Shown: positions 20,241 to 28,832 of the stretch, one piece after another
Position numbering within the stretch: the stretch's first letter is position 1
Layout of the letters: each line of letters opens with the position of its first letter
NCBI GenBank assembly: GCA_905182525.1
Contig: CAJJBV010000001.1
Span: forward strand, 310,001-374,000
Length of the DNA stretch: 64,000 nucleotides
Direction: 5' to 3'
From: Cryomorphaceae bacterium
GTDB taxonomy: Bacteria; Bacteroidota; Bacteroidia; Flavobacteriales_D; Parvicellaceae
Notes under the pieces: generated by a model
Database searches by the model: none
Told to the model about the DNA's origin: nothing
Seen by the model: the letters and a program-made list of their open reading frames with translations, nothing else
Made by a program: the position numbers and the translations under genes

Positions 20241-20954
20241 CTAAAATAAATTCATTAAATCACTAGTTCCTATTGGTCTTTCAACTGTAAATCCCTCACC
20301 AAAACTTTTATCGATAGTTCTACCCATTAAATTTGCTTTTGACATAACAGAATCTAAAAAATCTTTACTTGATATAGGAGTGTTAGGTTCACTACTTTTA
20401 GGATTGTAAAATTGACTCTCAAATGCTTTAACAGCTTTTATTTTTTGATCTATCTCATCTGAAATATCCATAACAAAATCAGGATTTATCCACTTATCTT
20501 GTATATAGTGATAGATATTCTTTGGTCTATGAGAATCTTGCTTTTTTCCATCAATAAAAGTCTCGAATTTTGTTAATCCAGAAATAAAACATGCTTTTGA
20601 CACTAGTTCTGAAGCTATTCCATGCTCTGGATGTCTGTCTTTAACAGCATTACATAAAACTATTTTAGGCTTGTGAGTTCTTATTGCTTGAACCACTTTT
20701 TCAATAGATTTTTTAGACAGATCTATAAACGAATCGGGCATTTTAAGATTTTCACGAAAATTTGCACCAATAATTTTCATAGCATTTGCAGCTTCCATTG
20801 ATCTTATTTCGGGTGTGCCACGAGTTCCCATCTCCCCCATTGTTATATCTACTATTCCAACTGTGCTACCATTTTTAATTTGTTTAATAAGTGTGCCACC
20901 AGCGCTTAATTCTACATCGTCTGGGTGTGCGCCAAATGCTAAAATATCTACCAT
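20241..20954 (-). CDS. bshB1: Bacillithiol biosynthesis deacetylase BshB1
   Basis: BshB1 removes the acetyl group from N-acetylglucosaminyl-malate during bacillithiol synthesis. The 237 residues fit the LmbE/PIG-L zinc hydrolase family: the zinc motif AHPDDVELSAGGT (residues 8-20), DITMGEMGTRGTPEIRS, and DRHPEHGIASELV with the third zinc ligand. Many Bacteroidota use bacillithiol as their low-molecular-weight thiol. It sits 4 bases downstream of the M28 peptidase gene on the same strand, so they are probably cotranscribed; no functional link is obvious. Confidence 0.93.
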   Translation of the reverse strand: MVDILAFGAHPDDVELSAGGTLIKQIKNGSTVGIVDITMGEMGTRGTPEIRSMEAANAMKIIGANFRENLKMPDSFIDLSKKSIEKVVQAIRTHKPKIVLCNAVKDRHPEHGIASELVSKACFISGLTKFETFIDGKKQDSHRPKNIYHYIQDKWINPDFVMDISDEIDQKIKAVKAFESQFYNPKSSEPNTPISSKDFLDSVMSKANLMGRTIDKSFGEGFTVERPIGTSDLMNLF

Positions 20955-20958
20955 GAAA

Positions 20959-22347
20959 CTATTTTTTTAAAGATTTATTTTCTGGCAAACCATACTTATC
21001 TACCAAATACACTATAGAACTTATTGCAGAAGCTCCTAATTCTAATTCTCTTTTATGTACATTTTCAAACACATCGGCTTTAGAGTGATGAAAATCAAAA
21101 TATCTCTGAGAGTCTGGAATTAATCCTACCAAACACAACTTCCCATCCTTCAACGGTCCTATATCTACTCCACTATATCCTTTAGAAAAAACATGTAATT
21201 GATAAGGTTTAAATAATTTTTCAAAACTTTGTAAATATTCTAATTGTATTTTTGTTCCATCAATACTAAATCCTCTTGGACTGAAACCACCTCGATCCGA
21301 TTCTAAAGCAAATAAATGTTTTTCTCCCGTCTTTCTAACCATAGATGCATAATGTTTTCCGCCCCTATTTCCATTTTCTTCGTTCATATACATTACACAT
21401 CTTAAAGTTCTCTTAGGTTTAAATTTTAGTTTCTTAAAAGTTTCTAGTACTTGTAGACTTTGTACTACCCCTGCTCCATCGTCATGAGCACCTTCTCCAA
21501 TGTCCCATGAATCTAAATGACCACCTACTAAAACAATTTCATCTGGAAATTCTTGTCCTTTTATTTCACCAATAACATTATATGAAATAGTATCATCAAG
21601 TTGTTTACAAGATAATTCCATAAAAAGATATTTTAATTCATTGTTTTTTAAAGCTTCACTTAAATTATGAGCATCTACAGTACTTATTGCGACAGCTGGG
21701 ATTTTTTTTGTAGAATCGGCATAAGACATGGAACCTGTATGTGGAATATTATCAAATTTTAATGTCATTGATCTAACTAATACACCAATTGCTCCATACT
21801 CAACTGCTCTAGATGCACCTGAGTGCCTTTGATCTACACAACTACCATAAGCCATTCCTGTATTAATATAAGTAGGGTTCATAACACGATTAAAAAAAAC
21901 AATTTTTCCTTTAATTTTATTTTTTCCAAATTCTTCTAGTTGACTCCAATTTTTAATTTCAATAACTTCTCCATTTACTATTCCATTAGTACCTACAGAA
22001 CCTCCTAAAGCTGTACAATTAACATCAATAGTTTCACCGTTTATATTTTTCCAATAAACTTTTTCAACATCCCCTCTTTTCCAGTGGGGAACAGTAATTT
22101 GTTGTAAATAGACAGTGTCTAGATTACTATTTTTCATTAATAATTCAGCCCACTCAACAGCTTTCTGAGCAGATTTACTTCCGCTTAATCTATGACCTAT
22201 ATCCTTACAAAGTGATCTAAGGTTTTCATAACAATTACTTTGCTGTAAATTAAAATCATAAATTTCACGTAATTTCAAAGAATCAATCTCTTGAGATTTT
22301 AAAAATAATGAACAAAAAAGTATAATAATAGAAAGCAGACTTTTCAT
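20959..22347 (-). CDS. Exported M28-family zinc metallopeptidase with PA insert
   Basis: A 462-residue protein from ATG 22347, which gives a clean signal peptide (MKSLLSIIILFCSLFLKSQ); the longer upstream start lacks one. A PA-type insert (NKIKGKIVFFNRV) precedes the M28 catalytic core. The zinc ligands are in GGHLDSWDIGEGAHDDGAG, NEENGNRGG, ESDRGG and the final FHHSKADVF. Together these match the carboxypeptidase Q-like M28 peptidases, which act on dipeptides or small peptides. It presumably works in the periplasm. The gene is divergent from the peroxiredoxin-like gene, 51 bases away. Confidence 0.92.
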   Translation of the reverse strand: MKSLLSIIILFCSLFLKSQEIDSLKLREIYDFNLQQSNCYENLRSLCKDIGHRLSGSKSAQKAVEWAELLMKNSNLDTVYLQQITVPHWKRGDVEKVYWKNINGETIDVNCTALGGSVGTNGIVNGEVIEIKNWSQLEEFGKNKIKGKIVFFNRVMNPTYINTGMAYGSCVDQRHSGASRAVEYGAIGVLVRSMTLKFDNIPHTGSMSYADSTKKIPAVAISTVDAHNLSEALKNNELKYLFMELSCKQLDDTISYNVIGEIKGQEFPDEIVLVGGHLDSWDIGEGAHDDGAGVVQSLQVLETFKKLKFKPKRTLRCVMYMNEENGNRGGKHYASMVRKTGEKHLFALESDRGGFSPRGFSIDGTKIQLEYLQSFEKLFKPYQLHVFSKGYSGVDIGPLKDGKLCLVGLIPDSQRYFDFHHSKADVFENVHKRELELGASAISSIVYLVDKYGLPENKSLKK

Positions 22348-22398
22348 GTATTTACAGTAATGAAAATTTATATTTAATTTAGTCAAAATTAATCAAAA

Positions 22399-22953
22399 AT
22401 GGCAAGAACTCCCACTAATCAAATCCCCCTTGGATTTAAAGCAATAGAATTTGATTTACCCGATGTAATTACAGGGGGAAAAGTAAGTCTTAATCAAGTT
22501 TCAAAAAAAAATGGGCTTGTTGTTATTTTTATTTGTAACCATTGTCCGTATGTAATACATGTTATTGATCAAATTGTTAAACTCGCTAATGATTATTTAG
22601 ATAAAGAAATTGGTTTTGTTGCAATTAGCAGTAACGATGTGGTTAATTACCCTGATGATGATCCTAAAAAAATGAAATTATTTGCTAAAGAAAAAGACTT
22701 TCCATTTCCATATTTATATGACGAATCTCAAGATATTGCAAAACTATACGATGCTGCATGTACACCTGACTATAGTGTTTTTAACTCCGAATTAAATTGT
22801 GTATACCGAGGACAATTAGATGATTCTAGACCAAGTAATAATGAGCCTGTGAATGGTAAAGATCTTAGATTAGTTTTAGATTATATATTAGAGAATAAAA
22901 AAATTGATTTCATTCAAAAACCTTCAATTGGCTGCAATATTAAGTGGAAATAA
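22399..22953 (+). CDS. Peroxiredoxin-like thioredoxin-family protein
   Basis: A 184-residue protein of the AhpC/TSA-like branch that carries the motif ICNHCPYVIHV, a CxxC pair in a thioredoxin fold. The family pattern continues with VAISSNDVVNYPDDDPKKM, ACTPDYSVFN and the characteristic C-terminus PSIGCNIKWK. It has no signal peptide, so it is cytosolic. The substrate has not been defined for this family as far as I know. It overlaps or abuts the downstream cyclo-ligase gene and is probably cotranscribed with it. Confidence 0.88.
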   Translation: MARTPTNQIPLGFKAIEFDLPDVITGGKVSLNQVSKKNGLVVIFICNHCPYVIHVIDQIVKLANDYLDKEIGFVAISSNDVVNYPDDDPKKMKLFAKEKDFPFPYLYDESQDIAKLYDAACTPDYSVFNSELNCVYRGQLDDSRPSNNEPVNGKDLRLVLDYILENKKIDFIQKPSIGCNIKWK

Positions 22954-23524
22954 AGAAAAGTTAAGAAAAGAAGCACTTTTAAAAAGAGCTAAACTAAAGT
23001 CCTTAAAGGTTGAAAATATCTCAAAAAAAATCACTAATGAGTTATTTAAAAACTTTGATTTTGACAAACTGAATGTTCACTTATTCTATCCTATTTCCAA
23101 AAATAATGAAGTTAACACCTGGCATATTCACAATAAACTAAGTAATTCTAAGAATTTATACACAACTATTTTTGATGAAAGTAGTAAATCGTGGGATTGC
23201 ATTTGTTTTGAACCTACAGCAAAATTTAGTCCTGGAAAATTTAATATTCCATTTCCTTCTATTTATAAAATTGATTTATTTAAAAAAATTGACATCATTT
23301 TAATTCCTTTAATTGCATTTGACAAGTATGGAAATAGAATTGGATATGGAAAAGGGGTTTATGATAACATACTTAAAGAATTGAATACGAATTGTATTAA
23401 AGTTGGATTATCTTTATTTGAGGTATCATTAGAAAATATTCAACCTGAAAGTCACGATATAGCTTTAGATTATTGTCAAACTCCTAATAAACTTTTCAAG
23501 TTCAAATTAAAAGATAAAATATAA
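22904..23524 (+). CDS. 5-formyltetrahydrofolate cyclo-ligase
   Basis: This enzyme converts 5-formyl-THF to 5,10-methenyl-THF with ATP. The C-terminal active site IGYGKGVYDNIL (consensus GxGxGxYD) and the N-terminal basic segment KEKLRKEALLKRAKL identify it. The start is uncertain: TTG at 22904 and TTG at 22928 both overlap the preceding gene, and no ATG lies before the conserved N-terminus. The true start is probably near 22928-22950. The overlap points to translational coupling with the thioredoxin-family gene. Confidence 0.88.
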   Translation: MISFKNLQLAAILSGNKEKLRKEALLKRAKLKSLKVENISKKITNELFKNFDFDKLNVHLFYPISKNNEVNTWHIHNKLSNSKNLYTTIFDESSKSWDCICFEPTAKFSPGKFNIPFPSIYKIDLFKKIDIILIPLIAFDKYGNRIGYGKGVYDNILKELNTNCIKVGLSLFEVSLENIQPESHDIALDYCQTPNKLFKFKLKDKI

Positions 23525-23565
23525 TCATTAATTTTACTGTAGTATAATAGCTAACGCTATACGTT

Positions 23566-24174
23566 ATGATGAGATCTTATCTTGTAATTATATTAATAAT
23601 AACTAATTTATTTTCAGACTATTACTCTAGTGAATATGAAAATTCTAACTCATATAAATCTCATCTTGCTATATCAATAAATCCTAATTGTAACTCTCAT
23701 TATGTAAACTATGCTATTATCACTGAGTTAAACGGTAGAGTTGTGAAAAAGAGATTTATTACGGGTAGAGAATTTATATTAATTGGAATGGGGAAACAAC
23801 CTTCTCAAGCAAATTATAGCGGTGAAAATATATTTAAGAAATATGAAATTAAAGAATGTTTATATAAATACGATTCTATAGATTGTAATAAAAAACCTGA
23901 TTTAAAGTTGTTTGATCTTTGGGCTTTAAGATATAATAGAAACCCCTATTGTCCTATTGATTGTACACCAGCTGAGAATATGTTAGTGGAGGGATTCGGT
24001 CAACATCAATTTAGACCTAGCTGGCCACAAATACAAATACTCCAAAAATATGGTATAACTTATATTAATGATTTTTTTTATGGAGAAAATCTTTTTGAAC
24101 TTCTTGCAGATTTTCAAAATCCAGATTGGCGAGAAAAATATCTCAACTGCAAAAGAATAAAGTTTTTCATTTAA
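23566..24174 (+). CDS. Exported cysteine-containing protein of unknown function
   Basis: I do not recognise this 202-residue protein. It begins with a signal peptide or membrane anchor (MRSYLVIILIITNLFSDYYS). The mature part has six cysteines, including two pairs (ECLYKYDSIDC and PYCPIDCTPAE). It also has a dense block that looks conserved (LVEGFGQHQFRPSWPQIQIL, then YGITYINDFFYGENLF). The cysteines suggest periplasmic disulfides. It is followed 13 bases later by the DUF4442 gene and then the phospholipase-C-like gene on the same strand, possibly one transcript. Confidence 0.65.
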   Translation: MMRSYLVIILIITNLFSDYYSSEYENSNSYKSHLAISINPNCNSHYVNYAIITELNGRVVKKRFITGREFILIGMGKQPSQANYSGENIFKKYEIKECLYKYDSIDCNKKPDLKLFDLWALRYNRNPYCPIDCTPAENMLVEGFGQHQFRPSWPQIQILQKYGITYINDFFYGENLFELLADFQNPDWREKYLNCKRIKFFI

Positions 24175-24187
24175 AAATTAGAGTATT

Positions 24188-24673
24188 GTGAATCAAAATT
24201 CAATAAGAATAAGAAAACTAGCGGTAAAATCATTTTACTTTAAACTCTATCTACTTTTTAGATTGCCAATGGGATTTATTAGTGGAATGAGAATTAAAGC
24301 CTTAGATGAAAAGAAATGTGTTGTTTCTGTTCCTTATAAATGGCTTAATAAAAACCCTTTTAAATCTACCTTTTGGGCAGTACTAGGAATGGGTGCTGAA
24401 ATGAATACAGCTGCACTTATATTACAATATACTCTTAATCATAAACCTACTATTTCTACACTACCATTAAAATGTAATGCTGAGTTTATTAAAAAAGCAA
24501 CTGGTATTACTAAATTTATTTGTAATGATGGTCTAATGATAAAAGAAAAAGTAAATGAAGCTATAATGAGTAAAAAAGCAGTTATAATTGAAGCGTTTTC
24601 AGAAGGGATTGACAAAGAATCTCAAACTATTTGTAAGTTTAAATTTACTTGGTCAATAAAAATTAAAAGTTAA
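24188..24673 (+). CDS. DUF4442 hotdog-fold protein (putative thioesterase)
   Basis: A 161-residue protein starting with GTG. The pattern FRLPMGFISGMRIKALDEKKCVVSVPYKWLNKNPFKS, then FWAVLGMGAEMNTAALIL, is that of DUF4442, a hotdog family related to acyl-CoA thioesterases. No catalytic activity has been assigned to this branch as far as I know. It has no signal peptide. One base separates its stop from the ATG of the next gene, so the two are probably coupled. Confidence 0.8.
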   Translation: MNQNSIRIRKLAVKSFYFKLYLLFRLPMGFISGMRIKALDEKKCVVSVPYKWLNKNPFKSTFWAVLGMGAEMNTAALILQYTLNHKPTISTLPLKCNAEFIKKATGITKFICNDGLMIKEKVNEAIMSKKAVIIEAFSEGIDKESQTICKFKFTWSIKIKS

Positions 24674-24674
24674 A

Positions 24675-25646
24675 ATGTTTCTATTTAAAAGAAGTATAGT
24701 ATTTGTAATGTTTTTATCAATTACTAATGATTCTTTCTGTGGTTGGGGTTTTTTTGGTCACAAAAAAATAAATCGTATTGCGGTATTTACCATTACTGAG
24801 TCAGAGTTATTTCAATTTTATAAAAAAAATATAGATTATTTAACAATTCATGCTGTTGATCCAGACAAACGCAGATACGCTGTTAAGGGTGAAGCTGAAA
24901 AACATTATATAGATATTGATCACTATATAAAAAAAGGAGAAAACCCCTTTGAAATAATGCCTGAAAAATGGAACGATGCTATTGAAAAGTTTTCTGAAGA
25001 TACTATTAGAGCCTATGGAATTTCCCCCTGGAATATTCAACTTATGCTTTATAAATTAACAGCTGCTTTTAAGGAAAAAAATACATATAAAATTTTAAAA
25101 TATTCAGCTGAAATTGGTCATTATATTTCCGATGCTCATGTTCCCTTACATTCAACAGAAAATTACAATGGGCAATTCACTAACCAAAAAGGAATTCATG
25201 GATTTTGGGAGTCTAGAGTGCCAGAGCTTTTTTTTCAAGATTATAATTTATTTACAGGGAAAGCTGTTTATATAGATCGACCTTTAAAAGAAACATGGAG
25301 ATTCATTAAAGAAAGTTATTTTGCAGTTGACTCTGTTTTAAGTACTGAAAAAGAACTGACCGATCAATGGGCAGATGATAGAAAATATTCATTTGAAAAA
25401 CGTGGAAGAGTAACTATGAAAGTTTATAGCAGAGAGTTTAGTGAAGAATATACTAAAAGACTAAATTATATGCAAGAAAGAAGACTTAAAGCATCTATAA
25501 AATCCGTTGGATCCTTTTGGTATACAGCGTGGATTAATGCTGGCCAACCCGATCTAAGTGATTTAAAACAATTGGAAGTCAAAACTCAAAAAAACGAATT
25601 AAAAGTAAATTCAGCATTGAAAAATAAAAGAGAGCATAGCAAATAA
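24675..25646 (+). CDS. Exported zinc-dependent phospholipase C / S1-P1-type protein
   Basis: A 323-residue protein with a signal peptide (FVMFLSITNDSFCGWG) and a metal-binding fold related to phospholipase C and S1/P1 nucleases. The mature N-terminus WGFFGHKKINRIAVF puts Trp and His in the usual places. HAVDPDKRRYAVKGEAEKHYIDIDHY and ISDAHVPLHSTENYNGQ supply further His/Asp zinc ligands. The family is widespread in Bacteroidota, and the substrate there is not established. It ends 2 bases before the convergent DUF4294 gene. Confidence 0.85.
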   Translation: MFLFKRSIVFVMFLSITNDSFCGWGFFGHKKINRIAVFTITESELFQFYKKNIDYLTIHAVDPDKRRYAVKGEAEKHYIDIDHYIKKGENPFEIMPEKWNDAIEKFSEDTIRAYGISPWNIQLMLYKLTAAFKEKNTYKILKYSAEIGHYISDAHVPLHSTENYNGQFTNQKGIHGFWESRVPELFFQDYNLFTGKAVYIDRPLKETWRFIKESYFAVDSVLSTEKELTDQWADDRKYSFEKRGRVTMKVYSREFSEEYTKRLNYMQERRLKASIKSVGSFWYTAWINAGQPDLSDLKQLEVKTQKNELKVNSALKNKREHSK

Positions 25647-25648
25647 CT

Positions 25649-26278
25649 TTAATTATTTTTGTTCTTTTTTCTTTTAGACTTCTTAAGCGCTTTTCTAGCT
25701 TCATTGGTCAATGGAACTCTTTTATAATAATTCATTTTACCAGAATCAATTAAACCAATAGCTCTCTCCACTAATAAATCTTCATTTTCAGGATCATATT
25801 CTCTTTTTAAATCTTGGCCATTCACTACACATAATGCTTGAAACCAAAATGCAGTCCCTCCTCCACGATACTTTTTAATAATATCATATGCAGTAAGCCC
25901 AGTACTTCTATATATCATTTTCATAAGGTATTTACCTCTATTAATAGACATTTCTTTTATTTCGTTTCCAAATTCTTTTTTTAAAGATTTGTTACAAGAT
26001 GATAAATATTTCTTTTTTGAATGTTTATTTTCAATTTTCGCGACTGAATCTTCAAAAGAAGTCAACATCGCTGATGTAATTCTAGCATAATCATAAACAC
26101 TTTTTACATAAAATTTAGTTCTGTTCCATTTCTTTACAAAATCTGCATTTGAAGCTGTAATTTCTAAATCTGGAAGATATTGCTCAAATAATACAGAGTC
26201 TTTATTTTCTAAGTTTAAATTCTGAGAGAAAATATTAAGGGATAAAAAGAAAAATATTGAAAGTAAATAACATTTCAT
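25649..26278 (-). CDS. Exported DUF4294 protein
   Basis: A 209-residue protein with a signal peptide (CYLLSIFFFLSLNIFSQ) and the DUF4294 pattern: KKWNRTKFYVKSVYDYARI, then EMSINRGKYLMKMIYRSTGLTAYDIIKKYRGG. It has a basic tail rich in Lys. It is conserved in Flavobacteriales and without known function. It is divergent from the GWxTD gene. Confidence 0.85.
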   Translation of the reverse strand: MKCYLLSIFFFLSLNIFSQNLNLENKDSVLFEQYLPDLEITASNADFVKKWNRTKFYVKSVYDYARITSAMLTSFEDSVAKIENKHSKKKYLSSCNKSLKKEFGNEIKEMSINRGKYLMKMIYRSTGLTAYDIIKKYRGGGTAFWFQALCVVNGQDLKREYDPENEDLLVERAIGLIDSGKMNYYKRVPLTNEARKALKKSKRKKNKNN

Positions 26279-26345
26279 TGGTACAATTTATTAATTGTTA
26301 TTGGATTCAAAATTAACTTTTAATAAATTTTAACTTATTAAAAGT

Positions 26346-26353
26346 TAAATTTG
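26346..26353 (+). promoter_or_regulatory. -7 promoter element (TAAATTTG) of the GWxTD gene
   Basis: Exact TAnnTTTG, five bases before the ATG at 26359. It is one of several sites in the window that predict a nearly leaderless transcript. Confidence 0.6.
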
Positions 26354-26358
26354 CAACG

Positions 26359-27798
26359 ATGAATAAATTATTAGTATTTATAATAGTATTCTTGGTTTCT
26401 CCTTTTTACTCACAAATAGAGGCTCTTTTTGATTTAAAAAAGTTTCATTCTAATGAGAATAATTATATAGAAACCTACTTATATATATATGGAAATACTC
26501 TAACTGAGAATGAAGATTCAACTTTTAACGAAAAAGGAGTTGAAATTCTTCAGTACATTGAAAATGAAGAAAAAGAAATTGTTGCTCACAAGAAATATAT
26601 AATTAAAGAGAACTCAGACTATGTTGAAAAAGAAGGAATCATGGATTTACAAAGGTTTCCAATTCCTGTTGGAGATTACAATATTTATGTAGAGATAAAT
26701 GATATCAATAGTTCTAAAAATATAGAAAAGCATCATCAAGAATTTTCTTTAACTGAGCCTAATTCCCCCTACTTTTCTGACATTGAGTTACTTGATAGTT
26801 ATTGGAAAGAAAAGGAAAATGAAAAAAGTGAATTAAGTAAATCTGGTTTTCATATGATTCCATTAGTAACCAGTTATTTTGGAGCTGAATTTGAGAAAAT
26901 TGCTTATTATTTAGAAATATATAAAATGAATTTAGTTGATAGTACTGAATTACTATTAAAACAATTTATAAAAATAAGTGGTACAAATAGAATTGCTGGT
27001 CAATACAATAAAATTAAAAAAATACCTGCAATGAGTATTTATCCAGTTTTAAACTCTTTTGACTTAAATAATCTACCTACTGGAAATTACGAACTTTGTA
27101 TACAGCTTATAAATAAAAAAAATGAGCTTTTATATGAAAGTACTCTTGATTTTCAGAGAACGAATTTAAAAAACAGCATGAGGATAGACCGTCTTAATGC
27201 AGTTCAAATTAACAATACTTTTGTATCTAAAATCCCTAACGATTCTCTCTTATATTTAATTAACTCTTTGTCTCCAATTGCCTCTAGACTAGAACTAGAT
27301 ATTATTGATAAAAAGGTGTCAAATATTAATGACACTTTAAAAAGACAGTTTTTGTATAGTTTTTGGCTTAATAGACAACCTGAAAATCCTGAACTAGGTT
27401 GGATGAAATACAATTCTGAAGTAATTAAAAGTGATCAACTTTTTTCTACTAAAGTAAGAAGAGGTTATCAAACAGATATGGGAAGAATATATCTTAAGTA
27501 TGGACCACCTAATACAATAACAAATAGACCCAACGAACCAAGTGCATATCCATACCAAATTTGGCATTATTACAAAATTGGAAAGTTTAATAACAAAAGA
27601 TTTATCTTTTATATGCCAGACTTAGGTTCAAACGAATATACTACTCTTCACTCTACACTTCAAGGAGAATATTTTAATAGAAACTGGAAAACAGATTTAC
27701 ATAGAAGAAATACACCAGGAAGAAGTGTTGACAATACTCAAAATCCAAATGACAATCAATGGGGAAGTAATAGCAATGACTTTTTCATAAACCCCTAG
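26359..27798 (+). CDS. Exported GWxTD domain protein
   Basis: A 479-residue protein with a signal peptide (MNKLLVFIIVFLVSPFYSQ). The GWxTD domain starts near FWLNRQPENPELGWMKYN and contains GYQTDMGRIYLKYGPPNTI and YPYQIWHYYKIGKF. The domain is found in exported Bacteroidota proteins of unknown function. The N-terminal half (residues 20-300) is beta-rich and unassigned. The stop is six bases before the probable start of a glycosyltransferase, so the two are likely cotranscribed. Confidence 0.87.
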   Translation: MNKLLVFIIVFLVSPFYSQIEALFDLKKFHSNENNYIETYLYIYGNTLTENEDSTFNEKGVEILQYIENEEKEIVAHKKYIIKENSDYVEKEGIMDLQRFPIPVGDYNIYVEINDINSSKNIEKHHQEFSLTEPNSPYFSDIELLDSYWKEKENEKSELSKSGFHMIPLVTSYFGAEFEKIAYYLEIYKMNLVDSTELLLKQFIKISGTNRIAGQYNKIKKIPAMSIYPVLNSFDLNNLPTGNYELCIQLINKKNELLYESTLDFQRTNLKNSMRIDRLNAVQINNTFVSKIPNDSLLYLINSLSPIASRLELDIIDKKVSNINDTLKRQFLYSFWLNRQPENPELGWMKYNSEVIKSDQLFSTKVRRGYQTDMGRIYLKYGPPNTITNRPNEPSAYPYQIWHYYKIGKFNNKRFIFYMPDLGSNEYTTLHSTLQGEYFNRNWKTDLHRRNTPGRSVDNTQNPNDNQWGSNSNDFFINP

Positions 27799-27803
27799 AA
27801 AAT

Positions 27804-28832
27804 ATAGAAACTGCAGTTGTCATATTAAACTACAACGGAATAAGTTGGCTTGAAAAGTTTATTCCAACGTTCGTGCAAAACTCCAAAAAAGATGCTAAAA
27901 TCTATGTAATTGATAATGGATCTAATGATAACTCTGTCAATTTTTTAAAAAGTAGTTTTACAGAAATAAATATCATTGAACTACCTAATAATTTAGGTTT
28001 TGCAGGAGGTTATAATGAAGGTTTAAAAAAAATAGATTCTAAATATTTTATTATTGTTAATTCAGATATAGAAGTTACACCAAATTGGATTTCTCCATTA
28101 ATTAAAATTTTAGAAAACAATTCGAATATTTCAGCCGTTCAACCAAAAATATTATCTCATAAAAACAAAGGTCAATTTGAATATGCAGGCGCTGCTGGTG
28201 GCTTCATAGATCTTTTGGCATATACTTTTTGTAGAGGAAGATTTTTTGATCATCTAGAATTAGATAATGGACAATACGATAAACATTCAGAAATATTTTG
28301 GTCTTCAGGAGCTTGTATGGCTATAAAAGCAAAAGATTTCAATAATGTAGGTGGTTTTGATGAAGATTTTTTTGCACATATGGAAGAAATTGATTTGTGT
28401 TGGAGACTTAAGAATTTAGGTAAAAGTATATTTTACACTGGTGAATCTATAGTTTATCATGTAGGTGGGGGAACTTTAAAATACAATGCTCCAAGAAAAA
28501 CTTACTTAAACTACAGAAATAATTTATGGATGATTCACAAAAATTATAAATCTAATCTTCCTCTATTTTTATTTATTTTATTAAGAATGATTTTAGACCA
28601 AATATCTGGAATAAAACTAATACTTTCTGGGAACTTTAATGGCTATTTTTCTATATTAAAAGCTCATTTTCATTATTTATTTACTTTGAGAAAAACACAA
28701 GCAAAGAGAGTTAAATTATCAAAAAAACATTTCAAAAGCTTAAGTGGCTATTACAATAATTCAACGATTTGGGATTATTTTTTCCTGGGTAAAAAAGAGT
28801 TTTCTAAAATATTTATTTCCAGTCAGAAATAA
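27804..28832 (+). CDS. Family 2 glycosyltransferase (start codon uncertain)
   Basis: A GT2 enzyme of about 342 residues. The N-terminal nucleotide-binding strand IETAVVILNYNGISWLEKF, the segment IDNGSNDNSVNFL, the DxD-equivalent IVNSDIEVT and GGFDEDFFAHMEEIDLCWRL are all characteristic of rhamnosyl- or galactofuranosyl-type GT2. One hydrophobic segment (LPLFLFILLRMILD) is near the C-terminus. GTG at 27873 would cut off the first strand. The frame is open back to 27780 but contains no ATG, GTG or TTG before that GTG. ATA 27804 gives the expected N-terminus, or an indel has removed the start. The gene ends inside the 3' end of hutH (20-base convergent overlap). Confidence 0.85.
   Translation: METAVVILNYNGISWLEKFIPTFVQNSKKDAKIYVIDNGSNDNSVNFLKSSFTEINIIELPNNLGFAGGYNEGLKKIDSKYFIIVNSDIEVTPNWISPLIKILENNSNISAVQPKILSHKNKGQFEYAGAAGGFIDLLAYTFCRGRFFDHLELDNGQYDKHSEIFWSSGACMAIKAKDFNNVGGFDEDFFAHMEEIDLCWRLKNLGKSIFYTGESIVYHVGGGTLKYNAPRKTYLNYRNNLWMIHKNYKSNLPLFLFILLRMILDQISGIKLILSGNFNGYFSILKAHFHYLFTLRKTQAKRVKLSKKHFKSLSGYYNNSTIWDYFFLGKKEFSKIFISSQK

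Noticed and set aside
23540-23565. Imperfect inverted repeat (GTATAATAGC / GCTATAC) before the six-cysteine protein gene
   Set aside because: It is short with a bulge, has no T-run and no second copy, so chance in AT-rich DNA is likely.
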